A stretch of DNA of 64,000 nt from Clostridium sp. (GCA_023664605.1 JAMPFF010000008.1:26494-90493); one strand, 5' to 3'. Positions 25,445 to 34,862 are shown, numbered from the stretch's first letter. Notes: generated by a model from the letters alone, not told the origin. A program made the numbers and translations.

Positions 25445-26002
25445 ATGCAGCAGGATTTTCTTTTGGTGCGAAAAATGCAGGATGGCGACGAAGCGGCAAT
25501 GGATATTTTCGTGCAAAAATATTATCCGAAAATTCTGCAATACTGCGGATACCACTGTCCGGACAGGGAATCGGCGTATGATTTGACGCAGGAAACCTTT
25601 GCACATTTTTTTAAAAACCTGATTCACTACCGCCATAGGGAAAAGGCGTTGAATTACCTTTATACCATTGCCAGAAACCTCTGTATCGATTGGGGGCGGA
25701 AAAATAAAGCCATAGCATATGACAGATTTACGGAAATAGACGGAATAGCCATAGCAGACAAAATAAGCGGCGCGGACACACTGAACGGAGCAGACGGCAT
25801 GAACGGTGCGGATGAAAGAGTAGCGGTTCGGGCGGTGCTTGCAAAACTGCCGGAAGAATTGCGGGAAGCTGTGATTCTGCATTATTTTCAGGAGTATACT
25901 CTGCGGGAGACGGCGCAAATTCTGCATATCGGGCTTCCGCTTGTAAAGTACAGGATAAAGAGGGCAAAGGAGCAGTTGAGGAGTTTGTTAGGAGAAATAT
26001 GA
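25445..26002 (+). CDS. ECF-type RNA polymerase sigma factor (first of three)
   Basis: 185 residues from ATG 25445, 6 bases after AGGAGG. Region 2 is seen as DIFVQKYYPKILQYCGYHC, DLTQETFAHFFKNL and ALNYLYTIARNLCIDWGR. Region 4 is AVLAKLPEELREAVILHYFQ, then RETAQILHIGLPLVKYRIKR. The linker is variable and Asp-rich. A longer frame from 25286 includes the terminator and has no basis. The next gene encodes its presumed membrane partner. A cre-like site lies just upstream. Confidence 0.9.
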   Translation: MQQDFLLVRKMQDGDEAAMDIFVQKYYPKILQYCGYHCPDRESAYDLTQETFAHFFKNLIHYRHREKALNYLYTIARNLCIDWGRKNKAIAYDRFTEIDGIAIADKISGADTLNGADGMNGADERVAVRAVLAKLPEELREAVILHYFQEYTLRETAQILHIGLPLVKYRIKRAKEQLRSLLGEI

Positions 26003-26038
26003 CAACATGATATTAACACTTGAAAGGAGGCAGCCATT

Positions 26039-26785
26039 TTGAAAACAATAGAAGAACGTTTGCGGGAGTATGGCAGAAATAGTGCTATCGAGATGGATGA
26101 AGCAAGAATGCGGGAAACACTTATCAATGCAAAGCGGCATTTTTATGAAAGCGCGGAGCGCAAAGAAGCTTCCTGCTCGGAGTTTTTCTGCGGGCAGATA
26201 GGATATATCAGGAAAAGATGGTGGATATTACAGTTTTTCGCCCTGGTTTATACCGGATGTCTTTTGCAGGGGACAAACAGCGCGTATTATATACAACGGC
26301 TGTTAGGCGTTTCGGCGTCTCTGTTCGTGATTATGATAATACCGGAGTTATGGAAAAACCGCAGCAGTCATTCGCTGGAAATAGAGGAGACGTCCCGTTT
26401 TACGCTCAGACAGGTTTATGCCGTGCGGATGCTTGCTTTTGCTATCGTGGACAGCGTTTTGCTGACTATATTTGCCGGAGTTGTTACAATGACTACATCG
26501 GTCAGTATAGAGGAGATGGTCATTCATTTTTTCCTGCCGATGGCGGTGGCATGCTGTATCTGCTTTCATGCACTGTGCAGCCGCTATGCGTTATCGGAAT
26601 ATACCGCCTGCTTTCTTTCCGTACTCTGGAGCGCGGTATGGACGCTGTTCATATTAAACGACAACGTGTATAAGCTGATTTCGCGCCCTGTATGGATGGG
26701 TATCTGCATTACTGTCATTTTATATTTGACCTGTCTGGTTAAAAAAATGATAAAAGGCGATATCGGCGAATTATTGAGTCAGTAG
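26039..26785 (+). CDS. Membrane protein partner of the ECF sigma factor
   Basis: 248 residues from a TTG start, 8 bases after AAAGGAGG. The first 60 residues are soluble and helical (IEERLREYGRNSAIEMDEAR), resembling an anti-sigma interaction segment. Six hydrophobic helices follow. No zinc-binding HxxxCxxC is present. Position suggests it restrains the sigma factor at 25445; function is otherwise unknown. Confidence 0.7.
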   Translation: MKTIEERLREYGRNSAIEMDEARMRETLINAKRHFYESAERKEASCSEFFCGQIGYIRKRWWILQFFALVYTGCLLQGTNSAYYIQRLLGVSASLFVIMIIPELWKNRSSHSLEIEETSRFTLRQVYAVRMLAFAIVDSVLLTIFAGVVTMTTSVSIEEMVIHFFLPMAVACCICFHALCSRYALSEYTACFLSVLWSAVWTLFILNDNVYKLISRPVWMGICITVILYLTCLVKKMIKGDIGELLSQ

Positions 26786-26888
26786 GTCATTGCAAAGTGA
26801 CATTTGTGTCGTAACCTGACGTCATGATAGATGTGTTATGGCAGATTGCCGACATCATTGTATCATGGCACTGGTATCATATTTATTT

Positions 26889-27030
26889 CCGCGAGCAACG
26901 AGCCAAGTAGACGTGCTTGCACGTATATTTGGCGACTGCCGCGAGAGTCAAATACCCCGCCCCTTGGGGTGTTTCAAGATTGATGCACATTGAAGATGTG
27001 TTATGCTTTGCGGCGGGGGCTTTGACTTAA
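26889..27030 (+). repeat. Long copy of a folded intergenic repeat
   Basis: The first 33 bases (26889-26921) are identical to 38111-38143, and its last part (GCGGGGGCTTTGACTTA) matches 38144-38160 with one change. It holds three hairpins: CCAAGTAGACGTGC with GCACGTATATTTGG (about 26903-26932), TTTG..GACT with AGTC..CAAA (about 26929-26953), and ACCCC with GGGGT. The 12-base word AGATGTGTTATG occurs before it (26829-26840) and within it (26994-27005). Likely a dispersed element of unknown role in the ABC-2 gene leader. Confidence 0.6.
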
Positions 27031-27050
27031 TATAGAAAGGCGCATAAAAC

Positions 27051-27941
27051 ATGGAATTAAAAATAGAAAATCTGACAAAAGAATTTCAGGGAATGAAAGC
27101 GGTCAACGATATTAGTTATACGATGGAAAAGGGCGTATACGGGCTGCTTGGTCTAAACGGCGCAGGAAAAACAACGCTGATGCGGATGCTCTGCACATTA
27201 ATAAAGCCGACGCAGGGCAGTATTACCTGTAACGGCGAAGATATTTTTAGGATGGGGGAGCAGTATCGGAAGCTGTTGGGCTATCTTCCGCAGGATTTCG
27301 GTTTTTATCCGGACCTTACGGTCAAAGATTATCTGCTTTATATCGCGTCGATTAAAGGAGTCAATAAGGCGGCGGCAAAGAAAAAAGTAAAAGAACTGCT
27401 TACAGAAGTAGGGCTTTCCAAGGCGCAGGATAAGAAGATGAAAAAGCTTTCCGGCGGCATGAAACGAAGAGCGGGCATCGCGCAGGCAATGATAAACAAT
27501 CCGGAGATTTTGATTTTAGACGAACCGACGGCGGGGCTTGACCCGAATGAAAGAATCCGTTTCAGGAATCTTATCAGCACGCTTGCGCAGGACAGGCTGG
27601 TGTTATTGTCCACTCACATCGTATCGGATATTGAATCTACCGCTAATGAAATCATTTTTATGAAAGAGGGGGAATTTCTGCATACCGGCTCGCCGCAGAC
27701 GGTTATTTCGGCAATGACGGAGAATGTGTGGAATCTGACGGTTTCCAATGCCGAGGCGGGAAAATACATGAGGCAGTATAAGGCGGCAGGCAGCAGGATG
27801 GTTCCGGAGGGGATGCAGCTTAGACTGCTTTCTGTGGAAAAACCGCACCCGGACGCTGTACAAGAGACGCCGACACTGGAAGATGTATTTTTATCCTGTA
27901 TGGGAGCAAAAGCGGAGGAGGAAGAAGATGCTGTATTATGA
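27051..27941 (+). CDS. ABC transporter ATPase
   Basis: 296 residues with GLLGLNGAGKTTLMRML (Walker A), LGYLPQDFGFYPDLT (Q-loop), KLSGGMKRRAGIAQAMI (signature), ILILDEPTAGLDP (Walker B) and LSTHIVSDIE (H-loop). A C-terminal extension of about 80 residues is typical of ABC-2 partners. The permease gene starts inside its last codons (14-base overlap). Confidence 0.93.
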   Translation: MELKIENLTKEFQGMKAVNDISYTMEKGVYGLLGLNGAGKTTLMRMLCTLIKPTQGSITCNGEDIFRMGEQYRKLLGYLPQDFGFYPDLTVKDYLLYIASIKGVNKAAAKKKVKELLTEVGLSKAQDKKMKKLSGGMKRRAGIAQAMINNPEILILDEPTAGLDPNERIRFRNLISTLAQDRLVLLSTHIVSDIESTANEIIFMKEGEFLHTGSPQTVISAMTENVWNLTVSNAEAGKYMRQYKAAGSRMVPEGMQLRLLSVEKPHPDAVQETPTLEDVFLSCMGAKAEEEEDAVL

Positions 27942-29157
27942 ATTGAAAAAAATATGGGTAAAACCGGGAACCAGAATTGCGTTGCTGTTATTGGCGGTAT
28001 TATTAGTTGTTGCGAGCTGGTCTGCCTGTCATGGCGTTTACTGGTTGAATGAAAATGCCGAACACGAGTATGGCATAGAGGGCATCCGAAAGTTAAAAGA
28101 AGCAAAAAAAGAATGGGCAGGAGTGTTGACCGAAAAAGTCATTGCAGATGTTCTTAGAGAAAATGCGAGAATTAACGAGACGCCGGAAGCGCTTTCCGAC
28201 GACATAGAACAAAAAAATATTGCTTATGGGTGGAAGCAGGGCTTTCATGATATCAGATATCTGATTATGCGCTCTTTTTGTAAGTTCCGTGAGGGAGATT
28301 ATTATAAGCCGGACAGGGTGAAACCGGAGGAAGCGGTTCATTTCTATGAAAACCGCGTGCTGCAGTTAAAGGAATGGCTGGATGAGGAGGAGCAGCAGTA
28401 TCGGTTTTCCGAGGAGGAAAGGCAGTTTCTTATCGAGCGGTATGAGGCAATGCAGACACCTTTGGAATATGATTATGCGGATGGCTGGAAGCAGTTGTTT
28501 GAATACTCCGCGATGGTGACGATGATTATGATGTTGATACTTGGCTTTGTAGCGGCAAGCGTTTTTTCGGGAGAGTTTGCCAATAAAGCGGACGCGGTCT
28601 TTTATTCTTCCTATCATGGACGGGGAAAGGCGGTAGCGGCGAAGCTGGGGGCGGCGGCGCTGTTTATCTCATTGGTATATTTTATCGTGATGTTTTTATA
28701 TACGGTCATCGTTCTTCTCTTGTTGGGAGCGGACGGCGCAGGACTTGCCATTCAGTCAAGGTGGAACTTATGGAAAAGCTTCTATTATATAACGAACAGT
28801 CAGGAATATCAGTTGATTGTGTTAGGCGGCTACATCGGTACGATGTTTATCCTGCTGGCGACAATGTTAGTCTCTGCCGCGACAAGGTCAACGGCTTTAG
28901 CGGTTATGATACCTTTTATCCTGATTTTTCTGCCCGCTTTCATAGGAGACCCGGGATATTTCATTGTGGAAAAAATATTGGCGGTTCTGCCCGACCGATT
29001 ATTCGACATTAACCAGACAATCAGTTATTTTTACTTATATCATATCGGGGGGAAAATAGTGGGACCGCTTAACATCATCTTCCCGCTGTATGCGGTATTA
29101 GCCGTTATTCTGTGTCCGGTTATTTATAAAGTTTATCGCAGGAAAGAAAGTAAGTAG
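27928..29157 (+). CDS. ABC-2-type permease with large extracytoplasmic domain
   Basis: 409 residues from ATG 27928, which follows GGAGGAAGAAG and overlaps the ATPase gene. One N-terminal helix (about 12-30) is followed by a charged loop of nearly 150 residues (ENRVLQLKEWLDEEEQQYRF), then five helices towards the C-terminus (MVTMIMMLILGFVAASVFSG onwards). This is the layout of ABC-2 permeases of the YhaP/bacitracin-exporter kind. Substrate unknown. Confidence 0.85.
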   Translation: MLYYELKKIWVKPGTRIALLLLAVLLVVASWSACHGVYWLNENAEHEYGIEGIRKLKEAKKEWAGVLTEKVIADVLRENARINETPEALSDDIEQKNIAYGWKQGFHDIRYLIMRSFCKFREGDYYKPDRVKPEEAVHFYENRVLQLKEWLDEEEQQYRFSEEERQFLIERYEAMQTPLEYDYADGWKQLFEYSAMVTMIMMLILGFVAASVFSGEFANKADAVFYSSYHGRGKAVAAKLGAAALFISLVYFIVMFLYTVIVLLLLGADGAGLAIQSRWNLWKSFYYITNSQEYQLIVLGGYIGTMFILLATMLVSAATRSTALAVMIPFILIFLPAFIGDPGYFIVEKILAVLPDRLFDINQTISYFYLYHIGGKIVGPLNIIFPLYAVLAVILCPVIYKVYRRKESK

Positions 29158-29201
29158 GATATTACGCCGCGGCGCAGCAATATTATATGCCGCGGCGGTC
29201 T

Positions 29202-29337
29202 CTACGTTTCGGTATTTTTTTGACAAACCGGACAGTAAATGCTTCCCCTGCCGCCCACTACCATACGGGATAAAATAGGTAAGCTGTTGCGGAATAGCGG
29301 TGTCAAGCCGTTCCCATTCCTCCTTATGCTTTTTCAT
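29202..29337 (-). pseudogene. Frameshifted zinc-finger remnant of a formamidopyrimidine-DNA glycosylase-like protein
   Basis: Reading leftwards, one frame from ATG 29337 gives MKKHKEEWERLDTAIPQQLT. The +1 frame gives RMVVGGRGSIYCPVCQKNTE and a stop at 29202. GGRGxxYCPxCQ is the C-terminal zinc-finger signature of Fpg (MutM), but the preceding CxxC half is missing and no catalytic N-terminus exists nearby. The first frame overlaps the stop of the galactanase gene as ATGA. A decayed fragment is the simplest reading. Confidence 0.4.
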
Positions 29338-31064
29338 TCGTTTATGATAAGTTTCACATCCTTAACCGCCCCATAGCTGATTGGCGAGTCCATGATGAGA
29401 CCGACTTCCAATTCCATGGCGGCGTCAGTATTCTCCGTTTTTGTGATTTCCATAGTGACGCTATGCTCGTGCCAGAGTTCTTCCGGGAAAAGGGCGCGGT
29501 TTATTTTCCTGTCGTCTGCCGCAATATACATTTCAACTTTTACACCCGTTGTATTATCCCCCATAAAAGATAATGAAAATTGATATTGTCCGGTTTTGTG
29601 TACCTTGATTTTCCGGCTCATACGGAAGAAAAATTTATCATTTCCCTTGACATATAAATAATGGTATGAATCATACGGAAGTTCGTCCGCAACCTGTTCC
29701 CGTACCTGTATGTCAACGCAGTCCGGCTTTTCTATCTGCCAATCGTCAAGACCATCTGTAAAATCGCCATTGGTAAGTAAGTTGATATGATTGGCGTCAT
29801 TGACAATCTCAACCCGGACGGTAATGGTTTGTCCGTTGCAAATCCCTGTTATTTCATTTATCATGTCCGGTTTTATCTGCGCAGTATCGTTCCAGATGAC
29901 CGGTAATTTATCAATATTTCCATCCATCCGCAGCGCCTTTATTTCTTTGGGAAGCCGTTCCGGTAAACTATCCGCCATATCTGCGGTCAGTTTTATTTTT
30001 TCGGGTGCATACAGCTTAGTGTAGTCCGCGGCGTTCAATTCATATGGATTTTCTGAAAATGCCTTTAATCCCTCCATCGCCCTGCCGTTTTGGTCTACCA
30101 GACTCATGCTTAAAGCCCACTTATCGTCCATTCCGGCGGGTATGCAGAACGGCTCCCAATAAAAAACGCCGAGTCCTTTATTTCCGCTAATATTTGCCGT
30201 GATGCACATGATTAGTTCCATCACTTTTTTCTGCCCTTCGGGACTGGAGGGAAAGCCTGAAAGTTCTTCCTGCGGTTTATCATATAAGCCGCCCTCAATG
30301 ACCCTGTAACCGTGCGCCGCTTCTACGAGAATTATCGGTTTATCATATCTTTCCACAAGTTTTTCCATGGAATTTTTGACGTCATGATACCCGCCGTGCC
30401 AAAACGCATAATAGGAAAGACCGATAATGTCAAAGTCCGTCACGCCATGTAAAAGGCAGTTATCAAACCATTCTTCCAGATAATAATAGCGCCCGCCCTG
30501 GTCTAAATGGAGCATAACTTTTGTATTACGCTGTTTCTGCGTGTCCCTGACGGCTTTGATGCCCGCATTGATAAGCCTTGCAAGCATCGGCCAGTTATCC
30601 GTTTTGCCCTCCGGCCAAATCATGCCGCAGCGTATTTCGTTGCCTATCTGCACCATATCGGGATATGCGCCCGCCTTATCAAGTTCTTGCAGCGTGTTTT
30701 TCGTAAAATCATATACTGCCGCTGTCAGTTTATCATTATTAAGCCCTTGCCATGCTCTTGGTTTGGTCTGCGTACCCGGGTCGGCATACCAGTCCGAATA
30801 ATGAAAATCAAGCAAAAGCCCCAATCCGCGCTTTTTTATTTCCTGCGCCATGCGTTTTGTATGCTCCAAATCGCAGTAACCTTTCGCTTCCGGCACATTT
30901 AGCGGCTCATTCCAGATGCGGAGCCGTCCGTAATTAAATCCCTGGCTTACGGCAAAGTCGATAAGATTTACTTCCTTACCGTCATAATCATAATAGTGAT
31001 ATCCCATATCTGTCATTTCAGGATAAGAGGATATGTCCATTCCTTTCATAAATGTCTTGGTCAT
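29334..31064 (-). CDS. GH53 endo-beta-1,4-galactanase with C-terminal accessory domains
   Basis: 576 residues. The first 350 form a GH53 barrel: FMKGMDISSYPEM, GRLRIWNEP, GLLLDFHYSDWYADPGTQ, and DMVQIGNE with the acid/base Glu. The nucleophile Glu lies in IILVEAAHGYR. A bacterial Ig-like segment (about 370-430) and a carbohydrate-binding beta-sandwich like CBM61 (LLTNGDFTDGLDDWQIEKPD onwards) follow. No signal peptide, so it may act on imported galacto-oligosaccharides. It lies directly behind the MATE gene on the same strand. Confidence 0.9.
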   Translation of the reverse strand: MTKTFMKGMDISSYPEMTDMGYHYYDYDGKEVNLIDFAVSQGFNYGRLRIWNEPLNVPEAKGYCDLEHTKRMAQEIKKRGLGLLLDFHYSDWYADPGTQTKPRAWQGLNNDKLTAAVYDFTKNTLQELDKAGAYPDMVQIGNEIRCGMIWPEGKTDNWPMLARLINAGIKAVRDTQKQRNTKVMLHLDQGGRYYYLEEWFDNCLLHGVTDFDIIGLSYYAFWHGGYHDVKNSMEKLVERYDKPIILVEAAHGYRVIEGGLYDKPQEELSGFPSSPEGQKKVMELIMCITANISGNKGLGVFYWEPFCIPAGMDDKWALSMSLVDQNGRAMEGLKAFSENPYELNAADYTKLYAPEKIKLTADMADSLPERLPKEIKALRMDGNIDKLPVIWNDTAQIKPDMINEITGICNGQTITVRVEIVNDANHINLLTNGDFTDGLDDWQIEKPDCVDIQVREQVADELPYDSYHYLYVKGNDKFFFRMSRKIKVHKTGQYQFSLSFMGDNTTGVKVEMYIAADDRKINRALFPEELWHEHSVTMEITKTENTDAAMELEVGLIMDSPISYGAVKDVKLIINE

Positions 31065-31079
31065 GCTTACAGCCTCCTG

Positions 31080-32441
31080 TCATATTTTATCATAATTATT
31101 TTCTTCCCGCGTCAAATTATTTAACCACAGATATTTTTTATACCTTGGATAAAGCCACGGTAATTTCACAATTTCGTCGGCGTTCATCAAGATATATATC
31201 GCCATAACTGGCAGATGGAATAAGAAAACGCCAAGCAGAGCCAAAGGCAGCGCGAAACACCAGGAAGCAAAAAATACGCTGACAGCATCATAGCGGGAAT
31301 CGCCTCCCGCCGGAAAAACGCCGTAGACAATAATCGTGTTGATGGAATACGCGAAAACGTATACGCCGCTGAAAAACAGCATAATAATCAAATACTGTTT
31401 CGCTGTTTCTGACAGCACGAAAAACTTTGCCACAACAGGACCTAAGATACAGAGCAGCAGCATATGCAGCGCGCCTGTCGCAAAAGAGATATGACAGAAT
31501 TTTTTGCCATACGCCTTGGCTTTATCAAATAAATTCTGTCCCAGAAGTTTGCCGACCATAATGCCCGCCCCCGCAGAAATGCCTTTGCAGACGCAGGTGA
31601 TAAGTTCCTGTGCAACGGATGTAATGGAAGCGGCGGCAGTTGCATCCGAACCAAGATGCCCCATAATAAAAGAGTGCATGGAAAATCCAAGACCCCATGC
31701 AAGGGAACTTCCCAGCATCGGAACGGAAATTTTCAGTAAATCTTTGGTAATTTCAGCCGAAAACCATCGGAGAGCCTGACGGTCAGGACGGATATTGTCT
31801 TTTTTGAAAGATTCCGCCATACACCAGATTAAGGCGACAAGTTCCACCACTACCGTGGAATATGCCGAACCATTTGCGCCTAATTTTGGCACTCCTGCAA
31901 TGCCATAAATTAAGAAAAAATCTATTACAACATCGGTAATCAGGGTAAAAACGGAAATGATGACGCTTTTTGCCGCTTTCCCCTCCACTTTCATAACCAG
32001 GTAATAACACTGCGTAACGCCGTTAAAAAGATAAGAAAAGCTGACTATCCTAAGATAAGACGCGCCTATTTGAATTAATTCTTCCTCCGGCGTATAAATG
32101 CGCATTAAAATCCGGGGCGTAAACATCGCCAGAGCAAAAAAGAAAAAGGAAATAGCGAATGCCCATTTCATAAGCATACAAAACAGGTTTTTCACCATGT
32201 TTTTATCGTTTTTCCCCCAATACTGCGCGATTAAAACACCGCCGCCGCCGACTATTGCCCCGATGAACAGATTCATGATAAAAGCAATCTGATTGGCAAG
32301 GGAAACCGCCGCGACTGCGTCCTGCGTCAGACGCCCCAGCATCAATGCGTCCGATGCGCCGATTAAAGCGACCAGGAGATTTTGTAAGCCGATGGGGATG
32401 GCAAGAGCAAGCAGTTCTTTGTAAAAATCTTTTCTTTCCAT
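31080..32441 (-). CDS. MATE-family efflux transporter
   Basis: 453 residues with twelve predicted helices. It begins KELLALAIPIGLQNLLVALI and shows MATE repeats such as GASDALMLGRLTQDAVAAVS, then NQIAFIMNLFIGAIVGGGGV. I chose ATG 32441, 11 bases after AAGGAG; an ATG at 32465 lies before that site. Sodium- or proton-coupled export of drugs or metabolites is the family role. Divergent from the AraC regulator at 32647, which may control it together with the galactanase gene. Confidence 0.88.
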   Translation of the reverse strand: MERKDFYKELLALAIPIGLQNLLVALIGASDALMLGRLTQDAVAAVSLANQIAFIMNLFIGAIVGGGGVLIAQYWGKNDKNMVKNLFCMLMKWAFAISFFFFALAMFTPRILMRIYTPEEELIQIGASYLRIVSFSYLFNGVTQCYYLVMKVEGKAAKSVIISVFTLITDVVIDFFLIYGIAGVPKLGANGSAYSTVVVELVALIWCMAESFKKDNIRPDRQALRWFSAEITKDLLKISVPMLGSSLAWGLGFSMHSFIMGHLGSDATAAASITSVAQELITCVCKGISAGAGIMVGKLLGQNLFDKAKAYGKKFCHISFATGALHMLLLCILGPVVAKFFVLSETAKQYLIIMLFFSGVYVFAYSINTIIVYGVFPAGGDSRYDAVSVFFASWCFALPLALLGVFLFHLPVMAIYILMNADEIVKLPWLYPRYKKYLWLNNLTREENNYDKI

Positions 32442-32646
32442 ATTTATAAACATACTCCTTTCCACCTTGGCATCCTGCGCCTGATTTGATAAATTATGCT
32501 GATTATTCTTGCGGTTGTAACATGAATTAAGTATAATTATGTCACGAATAAATAGTGAATTTCTATGGAAATATCACCTGAAAATATAATTTTGTTGCGC
32601 TTCTTGCCGCCTCTTCGCGACAAGTCGCTCAGAAATGGAGATTAAG

Positions 32647-33531
32647 ATGGAGAAACGCCAAATACAGATTGACAAAGAACTTAATGCCATTGTGGAATAT
32701 GATGATGCTTTCCGCCTGATTCTTTCGCATGATGATTTGAGCGAATACCATAAGGGCTTTGTAAATTGGCATAAACAGCCAATGATTGAAATTTCTGTTG
32801 TGGTGGAGGGCGCAGTAAACGTATATGTTTTAGAGCGTGAACAGATAGTGACAAAAGGAGACGGATTTTTTATCATGCCGGGCTTTCTGCACTCCATCCG
32901 TCCTGCGCCGGGATATCAGGCTGCAAAGTATTTTACTCTGATATTTTATCCTGAAATTTTATATGGCGTACAAGGAAGTTATTACGAAAAAGAATATTAT
33001 CGTCCAATCGTAGATGCCAATACGCCGTTTTTTTTATTCAAAAGATGCGAGACATGGACTGCGGAAATATTCCCGAAATTAGAGTGGATAGCCGATAATT
33101 TTTCAGAAATGCCGGAATTTCGGTTAAAAACACAGCATATTCTGCAGAATATCTGGACTTTATTTGCCGCTAACCTGCCCGGACAAGAAAAAACAAGTTC
33201 CGCACTGCATGATAATAGGAAAATTTTGAATCTGGTGACCTGGTTACATACGCATTATCAGGAAAAATTCTCCTTGGCTATGCTGGCGGAAAGTATGTCC
33301 ATGAGCCGTAACGAATGCTGCCGTTATTTCAAACGCATGATGAATATGACGATTACGGAATATCTGTTAGAGTACCGTTTATCCAAAGCGGCGGCGTTAT
33401 TGGAATCTTCGGATTTAAGTATTACTGAAATTTCTGAACGGACAGGATTTTGCGACGTCAGCTATTTTATCAAAATGTTTCGCCGGAAAACAGGGATAAC
33501 GCCGAAAGCGTATGCAAAGAAATTCTATTGA
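32647..33531 (+). CDS. AraC-family transcriptional regulator
   Basis: 294 residues: an N-terminal cupin-like sensing domain (IEISVVVEGAVNVYVL, then GDGFFIMPGFLHSI) and a C-terminal double HTH (FSLAMLAESMSMSRNECCRY, and ISERTGFCDVSYFIKMFRRK). ATG 32647 has GGAG 6 bases upstream; the in-frame ATG at 32635 overlaps that site. The 180-base divergent region suggests control of MATE and galactanase, with a plant galactan sugar as a possible inducer. Confidence 0.88.
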   Translation: MEKRQIQIDKELNAIVEYDDAFRLILSHDDLSEYHKGFVNWHKQPMIEISVVVEGAVNVYVLEREQIVTKGDGFFIMPGFLHSIRPAPGYQAAKYFTLIFYPEILYGVQGSYYEKEYYRPIVDANTPFFLFKRCETWTAEIFPKLEWIADNFSEMPEFRLKTQHILQNIWTLFAANLPGQEKTSSALHDNRKILNLVTWLHTHYQEKFSLAMLAESMSMSRNECCRYFKRMMNMTITEYLLEYRLSKAAALLESSDLSITEISERTGFCDVSYFIKMFRRKTGITPKAYAKKFY

Positions 33532-33624
33532 CGAAGTCTAAATAAGCGATTATGATGAATACTGGATTGCAAGAGATGAGGCAAATCTCTTGGGCAAGAA
33601 TCAGAGAAGAAAGGGTTAAAAAAT

Positions 33625-34080
33625 ATGCAGAAAAAATATAATCAAAAGCTTCCGTCACGCCTCCTTTGCATATCGTTTATGATTATGACACTACTGTCAG
33701 TAAGTGCCTGCGGAGATAAGATGGAAAGCGGAGCGGCATCCGCCGCCGGACAGGAAACGGCGAACGGTGCGCAAATTGAGATACTTGGAGAGGGCGAGAC
33801 TGCATTTCTTTTTACTGTTACAGATAAAGAGGGCGGTGAGACGCAGTTTGAAATCCATACGGATAAAGAGACCGTGGGCGAGGCGCTTTTGGAACTCGGA
33901 CTGATTGCGGGAGAAGAGAGCGAATACGGTCTTTATGTGAAAACGGTCAACGGCATTACGGCGGATTATGATACCGACGGCGTATACTGGGCGTTTTATA
34001 TTAACGGCGAGTACGCGATGACGGGCGTGGATTCCACCGCGGTCACAGAGGGCGAAGCCTATGCCTTTAAAGTCGAGTAG
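33625..34080 (+). CDS. DUF4430 lipoprotein
   Basis: 151 residues with a lipoprotein signal peptide (hydrophobic FMIMTLLSVSAC with Cys at about residue 29). A Ser/Ala/Gly linker leads to a DUF4430 domain (ETVGEALLELGLI, then GVYWAFYINGEYAMTGVDST). DUF4430 resembles the C-terminal domain of cobalamin carriers and often pairs with ECF-transporter S components, as here. It is likely the surface substrate-binding protein for the transporter encoded next. Confidence 0.85.
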   Translation: MQKKYNQKLPSRLLCISFMIMTLLSVSACGDKMESGAASAAGQETANGAQIEILGEGETAFLFTVTDKEGGETQFEIHTDKETVGEALLELGLIAGEESEYGLYVKTVNGITADYDTDGVYWAFYINGEYAMTGVDSTAVTEGEAYAFKVE

Positions 34081-34094
34081 GCATGGTTATTAGT

Positions 34095-34616
34095 ATGAAA
34101 ACGACAACGAGAGAACTGGCGGTTTTCGCGATGCTCGGAGCCGTTATGTATGCCTCTAAGCTGGTGATGGAGATTGCGCCGAACATTCATCTTCTCGGCG
34201 TATTCACGATTGCCTATACCGTTGTCTATCGGAAAAAAGCCCTATATCCGATTTACACCTATGTTTTATTGAACGGCATTTTCAGCGGCTTTGCGACATG
34301 GTGGATTCCCTACTTATACCTATGGACGCTTCTGTGGGGAGCCGTGATGCTGCTTCCTCAAAATATGCCGAAAAAGATACGCCCCTTTGTGTATATGGCG
34401 GTATGTGCGGCGCACGGTTTTTTGTTCGGCACACTATATGCCCCCGCGCAGGCTCTTTTGTACGGGCTTAGTTTTCAGGGCATGATTGCCTGGATTATTG
34501 CGGGATTGCCGTGGGATTTTATCCATGGCGTCAGCAATTTTTTCTGCGGCGTTCTGATTGTACCGATTATTTCGGTGCTAAAGTATGCGGAAAGCAGGGC
34601 GGGGAAGATAGAATGA
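34095..34616 (+). CDS. ECF transporter S component-like membrane protein
   Basis: 173 residues and six hydrophobic helices. It begins MKTTTRELAVFAMLGAVMYA, the usual N-terminus of S components, and has LGVFTIAYTVVYRKKALYPI and FIHGVSNFFCG. ATG 34083 is also possible, but the family starts at MKT. There is no EcfT or EcfA gene in the window, so it would share a common energising module. Together with the DUF4430 lipoprotein, a corrinoid or related vitamin substrate is a reasonable guess. Confidence 0.75.
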   Translation: MKTTTRELAVFAMLGAVMYASKLVMEIAPNIHLLGVFTIAYTVVYRKKALYPIYTYVLLNGIFSGFATWWIPYLYLWTLLWGAVMLLPQNMPKKIRPFVYMAVCAAHGFLFGTLYAPAQALLYGLSFQGMIAWIIAGLPWDFIHGVSNFFCGVLIVPIISVLKYAESRAGKIE

Positions 34617-34631
34617 ATATGGAGGAAGAAA

Positions 34632-34862
34632 GTGAGAAATGACAGTGTATTAAAGAAAATTGAAATACTTGAAAAAGAGTATGAAAAAACATGGGGTAAA
34701 AAAGTTGATTATACTATAATGCCCAAAGGAATGACTCAGGAAAAACTGGCTAAGGTATTGGAACTGATGGTTGGAACAGGTGATAGTATCTTAGTTGCAT
34801 ATTCAAAATATGAAAATAATGTGGGTGCATTAGAGATAAGGAAAGTAGATAGAAGCAGATAA
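34632..34862 (+). CDS. Small hypothetical protein
   Basis: I do not recognise this 76-residue protein. GTG start 34632 lies 7 bases after GGAGGAAG. It is soluble with a helical N-terminus (SVLKKIEILEKEYEKTWGKK) and a helix-strand C-terminus (EKLAKVLELMVGTGDSIL). First of three small accessory genes. Confidence 0.5.
   Translation: MRNDSVLKKIEILEKEYEKTWGKKVDYTIMPKGMTQEKLAKVLELMVGTGDSILVAYSKYENNVGALEIRKVDRSR

Noticed and set aside
29161-29210. Strong G+C hairpin after the ABC-2 permease as terminator
   Set aside because: CGCCGCGGC/GCCGCGGCG is a strong stem, but no T-run follows directly, so termination is uncertain and it was not listed.
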